This document shows positions 19,490 through 29,481 of a stretch of DNA of 48,159 nt, piece by piece; position 1 is the first letter of the stretch, and every line of letters starts with the position of its first letter. Source of the DNA: an uncultured Gammaproteobacteria bacterium (lineage in GTDB: Bacteria > Pseudomonadota > Gammaproteobacteria > PS1 > Pseudothioglobaceae); NCBI GenBank assembly GCA_937896195.1, contig CALBNC010000095.1, positions 1 to 48,159 of the forward strand, written 5' to 3'. Below the pieces are notes generated by a model that was not told where the DNA came from, did no database searches, and saw only the letters and a list, made by a program, of their open reading frames with translations. The position numbers and the translations under genes were made by a program.

Positions 19490-21766
19490 TTAAGGACAAG
19501 TACGCTGGTAATAGCGCTTATGAGCCGCCCTATAAGGTATAAAACTTATATTGCTACCTATTTGAATATCAATTTGTCCTGTGCAGTTAGTATTTAATGT
19601 TTTGATTTTATGCTCTTGATAGCGAGTCACTACAGCCTTAGCAGGATGGTTGAATCGATTTTTATAGCCACTAGAAATGACTACCCATTTAGGCTTTACA
19701 ACAGTTAAAAATTGTTCACTCGATGAGGTTTTACTACCATGATGAGGGCTGATCAGAATGTCAGATTGAAGTTGATCACCCCAAATATCAATCAAATGGA
19801 GTTCTGCTTTTTTCTCAATATCGCCTGTTAGCATGATGGAATGTTTTTGATTAGATATTTTAAGTACACAAGAAGCATTGTTACCTGTGAAGTTGTGATC
19901 TAGGTTTAACATCTGAAAAGTTATTCCATCCCATTGCCAAGAAGGTTGAGATTGGCACAAACTGGCCATTTCGGGTATTTTCCCAGGAATGGAGGTGAGT
20001 ATTTTCTGACTATTATTATTCTTTAAAATACTAGTCAATCCACCAATATGATCGTTATCACCATGAGATATTACAATGATATCAAGTAAGTCAATTTGTT
20101 GAGAATCTAGATAAGGGTTGATCACCGCATCGCCCATGTTAAATCCAGAAGGGTATTTTGCACCTGTATCAAAAAGAAGCGTATGGTTTTTTGTGCGAAC
20201 AACCTGTGATAGGCCTTGACCTACGTCTAATATAGTGACTAACACCTCCCCATGCTTGATCTTTTCAATAGGATGAAACCAAATAATAAGTATTAATAGA
20301 AGGGATATTTTTCTAAGCTTTAAAGCGCCAGGTAATAAAGTAAATAATACGGCTATTATTAATAAAATCAGGTCAATGCTTGAATTTTGGGTGTGGTGCC
20401 ATAGGTTGAAGTCAATTTCTTTTAAGAATTGAAGTAATATTGATAAATACACCAATGATTGATTGGCAATGGAAAAACTAAGCCCGCTTAAAAATTCCAG
20501 ATCAAGATATAAAAACAAGACGCCCAATAACGAGAGCGGTGTAGTAATAAAGCTAAAAACTGGAATTGCTATTAAATTAGCAACGGGAGAAAGTGTTGAG
20601 CCAGAATGAAAGAACCAGGCAATCAAAGGTAGAGTGGCAAGACTAATTAATAGTTGAATGTAGAGTAGGCGTAAAAACCAGTGTCTATCTTTGTGCTGAC
20701 CTGCGCCGTAAATAATAACAGCAACCACATAAAAAGATAACCAAAAACCAACACTGAAAACACTAAGTGGATTAAAAAATAAAACCGATATGAGTGCTAT
20801 ACCATAGAGTTGCCATGCGCTATGTTGACGCCTTAAAATGATTGACAAGAAAACCACGCCAGCCATAATAAAAGCTCGCTGTGTTGGAACTGAAAATCCA
20901 GCAATCAAAGCATATAGAAAAGCACTCAACATTCCAAAGTAGGCGCCCAGAACCATGGCCGGCAATCGTGAAACGCAACTGATACAACGTCGCCATAAAA
21001 AACTAGAAAGTACAAATATTAAGCCAGAAATTAAGCCAATGTGTAAACCTGAAATAACACTAAGATGAGTGGTATTGGTAGATTTGAATAAATCCCAATG
21101 ATCACGATTGATGAGTGATCGATCTCCAATGACCAATGCATTAATAACGCCTAAAAATGGAAGTTCAGCTAAATGAGTAGACAGCGTATTGCGAATATTT
21201 TGTCTGATCGAGTTGATTGATAAGCTAGAACTTTTGAGTATAAGTTTGTTATTGTCACTATGCCTAACATAGCCGGTTGCGTCAAATTGTTGGTAAAAAA
21301 GCCATTTTTCATAATCAAAGCCGCCTTTGTTTTGATAGCTATTTTTGTGTTTTATTTTTACAAGCAGTTTCCAGGTGTCATTGCTTCGAAGGTTATTAGG
21401 GGTGTCGCCATACCAAGATAGTTTAAGTTTTGCCTGAAAAGGTTCAGACACTTGAAAGCTAAAGCTTGATTTTTGACTAGATTTCTCAGGTAGACCATGA
21501 ATTGTTCCCACAACACTAATCGGCTTATTAAAGAATTTTTCATCGATGTCTGGGTGCAGTATAAGTGTGGAAAACACACCCATCCAGGTAAATCCAATGA
21601 TAAAGAATATTAAATTGATAGAAAAGGGTTTGTATCGCTTAAAGGTAGTAAAAACAACCAATAATAGGGTAACAAGCAGAGCTATTTCTAACGTGGACAA
21701 TGCGAGGGTATTTTTAAGCGAAAATACCAGAATTCCAAAGAGAAAATTTAGCGCAAAAATGATCAT
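19490..21766 (-). CDS. comEC: ComEC/Rec2 family DNA-uptake channel
   Basis: ComEC carries single-stranded DNA across the inner membrane during natural transformation. The 758-aa product has an N-terminal membrane region and an OB-like periplasmic segment (about 70-190). The competence domain has several transmembrane helices and the HLSVISGLHIGLISGL motif. A C-terminal metallo-beta-lactamase-like domain has HGDNDHIGG and a later SPHHGSKTS motif. All three expected domains are present and intact, so the gene looks functional. No ribosome-binding site is evident before the ATG. Other competence genes are not in the window. Confidence 0.93.
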   Translation of the reverse strand: MIIFALNFLFGILVFSLKNTLALSTLEIALLVTLLLVVFTTFKRYKPFSINLIFFIIGFTWMGVFSTLILHPDIDEKFFNKPISVVGTIHGLPEKSSQKSSFSFQVSEPFQAKLKLSWYGDTPNNLRSNDTWKLLVKIKHKNSYQNKGGFDYEKWLFYQQFDATGYVRHSDNNKLILKSSSLSINSIRQNIRNTLSTHLAELPFLGVINALVIGDRSLINRDHWDLFKSTNTTHLSVISGLHIGLISGLIFVLSSFLWRRCISCVSRLPAMVLGAYFGMLSAFLYALIAGFSVPTQRAFIMAGVVFLSIILRRQHSAWQLYGIALISVLFFNPLSVFSVGFWLSFYVVAVIIYGAGQHKDRHWFLRLLYIQLLISLATLPLIAWFFHSGSTLSPVANLIAIPVFSFITTPLSLLGVLFLYLDLEFLSGLSFSIANQSLVYLSILLQFLKEIDFNLWHHTQNSSIDLILLIIAVLFTLLPGALKLRKISLLLILIIWFHPIEKIKHGEVLVTILDVGQGLSQVVRTKNHTLLFDTGAKYPSGFNMGDAVINPYLDSQQIDLLDIIVISHGDNDHIGGLTSILKNNNSQKILTSIPGKIPEMASLCQSQPSWQWDGITFQMLNLDHNFTGNNASCVLKISNQKHSIMLTGDIEKKAELHLIDIWGDQLQSDILISPHHGSKTSSSEQFLTVVKPKWVVISSGYKNRFNHPAKAVVTRYQEHKIKTLNTNCTGQIDIQIGSNISFIPYRAAHKRYYQRTCP

Positions 21767-22110
21767 AATTATAGGTTAAATTTTCAATTTTTTTTAGTTT
21801 GCATATTTTTAAGTTTATGATTATCTAATATAACGTGAAACCCTTGATTTAAGGCGTGAAACACATTGAGTTTTCCTCCAATATGTTTTTAAAATGATTA
21901 ATGAGTATTTTCTAATATTATAGTTTTAATTATTTTTATATAACTAATTGATTTTTAACGATAAATTTTAACTGATTAGTTTTTATTCAAAACCATAAAA
22001 AAGGGCAATCTATCAACGTTTTTGATACTTTTCGAGGAGATATTAACAGAGTTATCCACAGCTTTGTGAGTAACTTTAATGGGTGTTGATTTAACGGTGT
22101 TTTTTGGCGT
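21767..22110. other. AT-rich gap with a DnaA box, upstream of comEC
   Basis: This 344-bp stretch holds no credible gene. It is very AT-rich with several T-tracts. It contains two direct CGTGAAAC copies 21 bp apart (21834-21841 and 21855-21862), a perfect DnaA-box sequence TTATCCACA (22052-22060), and a one-mismatch box on the opposite strand (22065-22073). It lies upstream of comEC and downstream of coaBC, so it must carry the comEC promoter and possibly a coaBC terminator, although no clear terminator hairpin is visible. Confidence 0.6.
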
Positions 22111-23307
22111 TTATAAGAACTCTTTAATGAAGATAGTAAGGATATTTTTTGCAATCTTTGTTTTACTATTTTTAGCGATATTTTTTTGCTGTTTTTGACT
22201 GATAAAAATCACTTGATTTTCGTCAGAATTAAAGCCAATTTCTGCATTTGAAACATCATTTAAAATAATGACCTCGCAACCCTTGTTTTTTAGCTTTAAT
22301 TGAGCATTTTCGAGAGTATTTTGCGTCTCAGCAGCAAAGCCAATACATAAAGGTTTTTTCTCAAGATTACAAACATTGGCAAGGATGTCCTTATTGGGAA
22401 TTAGCTCTAAAATAAGATTGTCGCCATTTTTTTTGATTTTTTGATTAGAGGGCTCTTTAACAGAATAATCACAAACAGCTGCACAAGAGATAAAGATATC
22501 GCAATGATGAATGTCTTGCATGACACAATCATACATTTGCTGAGCACTCAGTGTTTGGATGTTATTCGCTTTATCATTAAGCGGTATGTTGATACTTCCA
22601 TAAACACAAGTTACTTGAGCGCCCATTTCAATACAGGTATCAACCAAAGCCATCCCCATCTTGCCACTTGAATGATTAGAGATAAATCGAACAGGATCAA
22701 TCGGCTCAAGCGTTGCACCAAGAGTAATAATAATATGCTTACCACTAAGCTGCGTAGTTTGGAATTGCTTAGCAATTTGGTTGGCAATATCGATAGATTC
22801 TGGCAATCTACCTTGACCTATATCACCACAAGCTTGAGAGCCTGAGTCTGGAGTAATAACACCAGCGCCACGAGACTTTAATAAACCTAGATTACTTTGT
22901 AAGGCGCCAGATTTGTACATTTGTTGGTTCATAGCAGGTGCAATCATAAGTATCGCATCACTGGCTAAAATGACACTGCTGAGTAAGTCAGATGCCTTGC
23001 CAGATGCCATATTTGAAATCATGTTGGCACTTGCTGGAGCGATAAGTATGCAGTCAGCCCATTTTGCTAACTCTATATGTCCCATGGATAGCTCGGCTTC
23101 TTTATCCCATAAATTATGATGAACTTTATTTTTTGAAATAGATTGAAGTGAGAGTTCGGTGATAAATTTTGATCCACCAGAAGTAAGAATAACCCGAACA
23201 TCAGCACCAAGATCTTGTAGGCGTCTGACAACATCAGGCGCCTTATAGGCAGATATCGATCCACTAACACCTAGTAGAATTCGTTTATTGGTTAAACTTT
23301 TAATCAT
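22111..23307 (-). CDS. coaBC: Bifunctional phosphopantothenoylcysteine decarboxylase/synthetase
   Basis: CoaBC joins cysteine to 4'-phosphopantothenate (CoaB) and decarboxylates the product (CoaC) in coenzyme A synthesis. The 398-aa product has the flavin-binding decarboxylase domain with GSISAYKAPDVVRRL, catalytic H77 in GHIELAKWAD, the PAMNQQMY loop and the lid cysteine C160 in ACGDIGQGRLPE. The synthetase domain starts near residue 190 and includes SNHSSGKMG, VKEPSNQKIKK and IGFAAET. Its ATG overlaps the ribD stop by 4 bp (ATGA), so the two are translationally coupled. Confidence 0.96.
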   Translation of the reverse strand: MIKSLTNKRILLGVSGSISAYKAPDVVRRLQDLGADVRVILTSGGSKFITELSLQSISKNKVHHNLWDKEAELSMGHIELAKWADCILIAPASANMISNMASGKASDLLSSVILASDAILMIAPAMNQQMYKSGALQSNLGLLKSRGAGVITPDSGSQACGDIGQGRLPESIDIANQIAKQFQTTQLSGKHIIITLGATLEPIDPVRFISNHSSGKMGMALVDTCIEMGAQVTCVYGSINIPLNDKANNIQTLSAQQMYDCVMQDIHHCDIFISCAAVCDYSVKEPSNQKIKKNGDNLILELIPNKDILANVCNLEKKPLCIGFAAETQNTLENAQLKLKNKGCEVIILNDVSNAEIGFNSDENQVIFISQKQQKNIAKNSKTKIAKNILTIFIKEFL

Positions 23308-24350
23308 TTTATTGAAGCGGTTATGCGAATATCTTGATCTATCATACGCACATCACTAATAGCTAGGTTAATTTTATCCGCCATGCTGGCTATGGATAAG
23401 TGCGCCATTGAATTAGCATCACTGCCCATTAGAACTGGCGCAGTATAGATAATAAATTCATCAACGAAATTACTTTGAATCATTGCACCCGTTAAGCCTG
23501 GACCCGCCTCTAGTAAGACAGTATTAATACCCTGACCGCCAAGCTGTAATAAAACATCTTCAAGGTCAATTTTTCCTGCTGAGTTAAGCTTAGCATTGTT
23601 AGTGTTGAATATTTGAGTCGGCGCATCTATTGAAAAAATATTAAGTGTTTTATCAATAATCTGATTTCGTGAATCAATAATGATGCGAACAGGAGGGGTA
23701 TCTACGCCATTGAGACGAACAGTCATAGAAGGATTATCTGAAAGAATTGTTCCAGAGCCAGTCATAATAGCTTGGTTTTGAGATCGAAGCTTTTGTACAT
23801 CAACTCGAGCACTGGGGCCTGTAATCCACTTACTTTCACCAGAGTGCATGGAAGTTTTTCCGTCAAGACTCATGGCAATTTTACAAGTGACAAAAGGAAT
23901 ACCTGTTTTCATGCGCTTGATAAAGCCACGATTAAGCTGTTGTGCTTGTTGTTCTAGTAAGCCAACTTCAACTTCAATACCTGAATTTCTAAGCATGGCT
24001 ACACCTTTGCCACTAACTAGTGGATTAGGATCGAGCGTTGCAATGATTACTTTACTAACACCAGAATTAATAACAGCTTGTGCACAAGGTGGAGTTTTTC
24101 CCCGGTGTGAGCAAGGCTCTAAAGTAACATAAAGGGTTGCATCTTTAGCCTGATGGTTAATTTGTTCAAGAGCATTAATTTCCCCGTGAGCTTCACCAAA
24201 GGTTTGATGATAGCCCTGAGCAATAATATCACCTTCTTTTTCAATCACACAGCCCACCATAGGATTGGCGCCAACACCTTGCATTCCTTGGCGTGCAAGT
24301 TTGAGCGCCAAGTCCATATTTTGAGTGTCATTTAATGAAAAAGTTGTCAC
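23304..24350 (-). CDS. ribD: Bifunctional riboflavin deaminase/reductase RibD
   Basis: RibD deaminates the pyrimidine made from GTP and then reduces its ribosyl side chain in riboflavin synthesis. The 348-aa product has the zinc deaminase motif (H55-x-E57 in EAHGEIN; C80 and C89 in EPCSHRGKTPPC). The C-terminal reductase domain follows (CKIAMSLDGKTS onward). The longest start is GTG at 24350; an ATG at 24317 (residue 12) fits the family N-terminus equally well. Pairing with coaBC is unusual for ribD, which often sits with ribE and ribH; no other riboflavin gene is nearby. The promoter region is shared with divergent recA. Confidence 0.95.
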   Translation of the reverse strand: MTTFSLNDTQNMDLALKLARQGMQGVGANPMVGCVIEKEGDIIAQGYHQTFGEAHGEINALEQINHQAKDATLYVTLEPCSHRGKTPPCAQAVINSGVSKVIIATLDPNPLVSGKGVAMLRNSGIEVEVGLLEQQAQQLNRGFIKRMKTGIPFVTCKIAMSLDGKTSMHSGESKWITGPSARVDVQKLRSQNQAIMTGSGTILSDNPSMTVRLNGVDTPPVRIIIDSRNQIIDKTLNIFSIDAPTQIFNTNNAKLNSAGKIDLEDVLLQLGGQGINTVLLEAGPGLTGAMIQSNFVDEFIIYTAPVLMGSDANSMAHLSIASMADKINLAISDVRMIDQDIRITASIK

Positions 24351-24361
24351 AATATTTCGGA

Positions 24362-24385
24362 TATAATTGTTTAATTAATTAAACA
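24362..24385 (+). promoter_or_regulatory. recA promoter -10 and adjoining palindrome
   Basis: A perfect TATAAT (24362-24367) is followed immediately by an 18-bp perfect palindrome, TGTTTAATTAATTAAACA (24368-24385), about where transcription would start. No good -35 box is visible at 16-18 bp. No LexA-type CTGT-N8-ACAG box is present in the ribD-recA gap. The palindrome could be an operator controlling recA; this is inference. Confidence 0.5.
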
Positions 24386-24407
24386 TATTTTACCTAGGAG
24401 AAGTGAC

Positions 24408-25415
24408 ATGGATGAACAGAAAAAACAAGCGCTAAAGGTGGCTCTATCGCAAATTGATAAGCAGTTTGGCAAGGGTTCGGTCATGTTTTTAGGTGATGAA
24501 GGTGCTCAAACAGATATTGAAGCTGTTTCAACAGGTAGTTTAAGTTTAGATATAGCACTTGGCATTGGTGGCTTACCAAGAGGTCGAGTGGTTGAAATTT
24601 ATGGCCCAGAGTCTTCTGGAAAAACAACACTAACATTACATGTTATTGCTGAAATGCAAAAGTTAGGTGGTACTGCTGCCTTTATTGATGCTGAGCATGC
24701 ACTAGATCCACAATATGCTAAGCGTTTAGGTGTTAACACTGATGATTTACTAATCTCTCAACCAGACACAGGTGAGCAGGCATTGGAAATTACCGATATG
24801 CTAGTTCGATCAGGCAGTGTTGATATCGTGGTGATAGATTCAGTTGCAGCATTAACACCTAAAGCTGAAATTGAAGGAGAGATGGGTGCATCACACATGG
24901 GTTTACAAGCTCGATTAATGTCTCAAGCGCTAAGAAAGCTTACCTCAAACATCAAGAAAACAAACACCATGGTCATCTTTATTAACCAATTACGTATGAA
25001 AATTGGCGTCATGTTTGGTAATCCTGAAACGACAACAGGCGGTAATGCTTTAAAGTTTTACGCTTCAGTACGTCTTGATATTCGTCGTATCGGCGCTATT
25101 AAAAAAGGCGACGAAATCTTGGGTAATGAAACCCGTGTTAAGGTAGTAAAAAACAAAGTAGCACCTCCATTTAAGCAAGCAGAGTTTCAAATTCTCTACA
25201 ATGAAGGAATTTCACTAGAAAGTGAAATCATTGATTTGGGCGTGAAGTTGGGCTTTGTTGAAAAAGCAGGTGCTTGGTACAGTGTAGAAGGTGAAAGAAT
25301 CGGTCAAGGTAAGGATAACTCACGTGACTATCTAAAAGAACATCCAAAGTTAAGTAAAAGTATTGAAACTAAAATTCGCGACAAGCTGATGAATGACAAC
25401 ACTGAGAAAAAGTAG
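24408..25415 (+). CDS. recA: Recombinase RecA
   Basis: RecA forms filaments on single-stranded DNA, drives strand exchange and stimulates LexA-type self-cleavage. The 335-aa product has the Walker A motif GPESSGKT (66-73), the MAW signature region [14 protein letters not shown], the L1/L2 loop segments ([24 protein letters not shown]) and a short acidic C-terminus. A strong TAGGAG site precedes the ATG. recX overlaps its end. All catalytic elements are intact. Confidence 0.99.
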   Translation: MDEQKKQALKVALSQIDKQFGKGSVMFLGDEGAQTDIEAVSTGSLSLDIALGIGGLPRGRVVEIYGPESSGKTTLTLHVIAEMQKLGGTAAFIDAEHALDPQYAKRLGVNTDDLLISQPDTGEQALEITDMLVRSGSVDIVVIDSVAALTPKAEIEGEMGASHMGLQARLMSQALRKLTSNIKKTNTMVIFINQLRMKIGVMFGNPETTTGGNALKFYASVRLDIRRIGAIKKGDEILGNETRVKVVKNKVAPPFKQAEFQILYNEGISLESEIIDLGVKLGFVEKAGAWYSVEGERIGQGKDNSRDYLKEHPKLSKSIETKIRDKLMNDNTEKK

Positions 25416-25830
25416 AGAAGAATGTTATTCTGGTGCGATGCGTATGCTTGTCAGGCGCGAGCATTCAACGCTTGAACTAAGTCATAAACTAAAAAACAAA
25501 GATTTTGATCAAGACGATATTGATTCTGTTATTGCTTCGTTGATACAAAAAGATTATCAAAGTAATGAGCGTTTTACCACTGAATTCATTCAAATGCGTT
25601 TTAACCAAGGCAAAGGCCCGATTAAAATTAGGCTTGATTTAAAGCAACGAGGGATTGATCAATTTGATTTATCTGGGTTTGATTTTTATGCGTTAGCACA
25701 TAAGATTCGAGAGCGAAAATTTGGACAGTCAGTGCCAAGTGATTTTAAAGAAAAAGCTAAGCAGCAGCGGTTTTTACAGTCAAGAGGATTTAGTTTTGAG
25801 CACATCAACCAGTCATTTAAAAACGCATAA
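25393..25830 (+). CDS. recX: Regulatory protein RecX
   Basis: RecX binds RecA filaments and limits their extension. The 145-aa product has the three-helix repeat pattern of the family: [19 protein letters not shown] near residues 15-33, then [29 protein letters not shown], then [14 protein letters not shown]. The longest start overlaps recA by 23 bp in another frame; an ATG at 25438 (residue 16) would remove the overlap. Placement directly after recA is typical. Confidence 0.92.
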   Translation: MTTLRKSREECYSGAMRMLVRREHSTLELSHKLKNKDFDQDDIDSVIASLIQKDYQSNERFTTEFIQMRFNQGKGPIKIRLDLKQRGIDQFDLSGFDFYALAHKIRERKFGQSVPSDFKEKAKQQRFLQSRGFSFEHINQSFKNA

Positions 25831-25840
25831 ATTACTCTCC

Positions 25841-26200
25841 ATGCGCTCACCTTTGTACATCAAGTATCCAAATGGAGAGGTGAGGGTGATTGAGAATTTA
25901 TTCGAACATCCAAAAGGCGTGCTGTATTTTGAATTGTTTTGGGAAAAGGATCCTCAATATTGTATTCACTTGATTGAGGGTAGTATTACTGGAGATGGAC
26001 CGTGGAGAGTGGGAGAATGCTCTTTCCATATTTTAGGCTGCAACCATACGCATCCAACCATGTGTGAAATGCATTCTTTTTGGCAGCAACAACTACTCCA
26101 AGACCCTGCACAGTTTCGATCTACAGAAGTAGTTGAAATTGCTTTAGAAAAAGGCGCTATTGTGCCTGAAGATCACCCAATGAATGATGAACGCTACTAA
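25841..26200 (+). CDS. Unrecognised Cys/His-rich small protein
   Basis: I do not recognise this 119-aa product. It starts MRSPLYIKYPNGEVRVIENL with no signal peptide or membrane segment. It carries C41, C60, C67, H69, H71, C75 and H78, the last five within GCNHTHPTMCEMH, which could bind a metal or FeS cluster. The ATG at 25841 is chosen because an earlier in-frame codon lies inside recX. No clear ribosome-binding site is seen. Its end overlaps the next gene by 17 bp in another frame, so it is probably coupled to the Atm1-type exporter. Confidence 0.65.
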   Translation: MRSPLYIKYPNGEVRVIENLFEHPKGVLYFELFWEKDPQYCIHLIEGSITGDGPWRVGECSFHILGCNHTHPTMCEMHSFWQQQLLQDPAQFRSTEVVEIALEKGAIVPEDHPMNDERY

Positions 26201-27989
26201 AAAGCAAACACAAGCTTACGATTTCAAAACCCAAGATATTAAAGTTTTAAAAAAACTTTTGCCGTATTTACTGGCGATGCGAACTCGTGTCATTCTAGCG
26301 ACGCTATTTTTAATATCAGCTAAGCTGGCAAATGTAGCTGTTCCAATTATTCTCAAAGAGATTGTTGATTCATTGGATCAAACCAATATCGTGCTAGTTT
26401 TACCTTTAGGTCTGTTATTTGCTTATGGATTATTGAAATTATCTAGCTCATTTTTTAATGAACTTAGAGATGCGATTTTTGCTAAAGTGCGTTACCACGC
26501 CATGCATCTAATTGCACTGGGAGTCTTTAAGCATCTACATACATTGGATTTATCATTTCACTTGGATCGACGCATTGGTGGCATTACTCGTGACATTGAT
26601 CGAGGTACGCAAAGTGTCTCCACTTTGTTGTCTATTTTTGTCTTTAATATCTTGCCCTCATTTTTTGAAATTTGTTTAGTTATTGGCGTATTGTGGATTA
26701 ATTACGATGTATTTTTTGCTGGAATTTCTCTAGCGACTGTTGTGTTTTATATTGGCTTGACGCTTGCAATTACAACTTGGAGAATGAAGTATCGTTATCA
26801 AATGAATGACATGCAATCTGAAGCTAATACCAATGCAGTGGATAGTTTGATTAACTATGAAACAGTTAAATATTTCAATAGAGAAGAATTTGAAGTAAGT
26901 CGTTATCAAGATACCATGGGTCGATGGGAAGATGTGGCCACCAAGAGTTTCACCTCCATGACAGCGCTTAATTTTATTCAAGGGGCGGTTATTGCCGTTG
27001 GCGTAACAATAGTGCTCATTATGGCCGCACAAGGCGTAGTAGATCAGTCATTAAGTTTGGGCGACATGATTATGATTCAGGCTTTGCTACTACAACTATT
27101 TATGCCACTAGGATCATTGGGAATTGTTTATCGACAAATTAAGCACAATTTTATCGATATGAATAATATGTTTAATCTATTAGATAAACGGCCTTTGGTT
27201 GCCAGTGCTAAGGATGCGCCAGTGCTTAAATTTAATGAGGGTAAAATTGAGTTTAAGGATATTTCATTTGCCTATCCAGGTAAAAATCCAGTGCTGAAAA
27301 ATATAAGTTTTGATATTAATCCTGGGCAAAAAGTTGCTATTGTAGGATCTTCAGGATCAGGAAAATCAACCTTAGCCAAATTATTATTTAGATTTTATGA
27401 TGTGACTTCCGGTGAGATATTGATTGATGGTCAAAATATAAAAGATTTAAACCAGCACTCTGTTCACTCTGCAATGGGTGTGGTTCCTCAAGATACCGTT
27501 ATGTTTAATGAAAGTATTTACTATAATATTGCTTACGGAAAGCAAGATGCAAGTGAAGAGGAAATTAAAACAGCGGCTAAACTTGCCTTTATCGATAAAT
27601 TTATTGAACAATTGCCCGATCAATATAATACATTGGTCGGTGAGCGAGGTCTGAAACTATCCGGTGGTGAAAAGCAACGTTTAGCAATTGCACGCGTTTT
27701 GTTAAAAAACCCGCCAATTTTAATTTTTGATGAAGCGACTTCTGCGCTAGATTCTTATTCAGAAAAGATGGTGCAAAAGGCTTTAAACTCTTTAAGTAAG
27801 CAGCATACAACTTTGCTTATCGCACATCGATTATCAACCATTGTCGATGCAGATAAAATTATTGTTTTGGGCCAAGGTGGTATTTTAGAAAGTGGCTCTC
27901 ATCAACAATTATTAAAAGTTCAAGGAGAGTATGCCAAGCTCTGGAAACTTCAAAGCGATGTTCAGCAATCCAATGATATCAATACTTAG
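26184..27989 (+). CDS. ABC exporter, Atm1/heavy-metal type
   Basis: This 601-aa half-transporter fuses a six-helix membrane domain (about residues 25-320) to an ATPase domain. It has Walker A GSSGSGKST (388-396), signature LSGGEKQR (492-499), Walker B LIFDEATSALD (513-523) and the switch histidine in AHRLST. The membrane domain has NAVDSLINYETVKYFNRE and SLGDMIMIQALLLQLFMPLGSL patterns characteristic of the Atm1/HMT1 group. That group exports glutathione-linked sulfur or metal species. Its substrate here is unknown, although a sulfur-oxidising host makes glutathione persulfide plausible. A second ATG one codon later is an alternative start. Confidence 0.88.
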   Translation: MMNATKKQTQAYDFKTQDIKVLKKLLPYLLAMRTRVILATLFLISAKLANVAVPIILKEIVDSLDQTNIVLVLPLGLLFAYGLLKLSSSFFNELRDAIFAKVRYHAMHLIALGVFKHLHTLDLSFHLDRRIGGITRDIDRGTQSVSTLLSIFVFNILPSFFEICLVIGVLWINYDVFFAGISLATVVFYIGLTLAITTWRMKYRYQMNDMQSEANTNAVDSLINYETVKYFNREEFEVSRYQDTMGRWEDVATKSFTSMTALNFIQGAVIAVGVTIVLIMAAQGVVDQSLSLGDMIMIQALLLQLFMPLGSLGIVYRQIKHNFIDMNNMFNLLDKRPLVASAKDAPVLKFNEGKIEFKDISFAYPGKNPVLKNISFDINPGQKVAIVGSSGSGKSTLAKLLFRFYDVTSGEILIDGQNIKDLNQHSVHSAMGVVPQDTVMFNESIYYNIAYGKQDASEEEIKTAAKLAFIDKFIEQLPDQYNTLVGERGLKLSGGEKQRLAIARVLLKNPPILIFDEATSALDSYSEKMVQKALNSLSKQHTTLLIAHRLSTIVDADKIIVLGQGGILESGSHQQLLKVQGEYAKLWKLQSDVQQSNDINT

Positions 27990-28000
27990 AATTTTAATAA

Positions 28001-29457
<1,457 letters not shown>

Positions 29458-29481
<24 letters not shown>

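Noticed and set aside
21767-22110. Chromosomal replication origin in the AT-rich gap with a DnaA box
   Set aside because: Only one perfect and one imperfect DnaA box are seen, with no dnaA, dnaN, mnmG or parAB nearby. The highly expressed rpoBC and ribosomal genes to the left would be transcribed head-on against a fork leaving from here, which is strongly avoided. It is kept only as a regulatory candidate.
22441-24335. Several short plus-strand open frames opposite coaBC and ribD
   Set aside because: They are opposite-strand shadows of two intact enzymes and have no ribosome-binding sites or recognisable domains.
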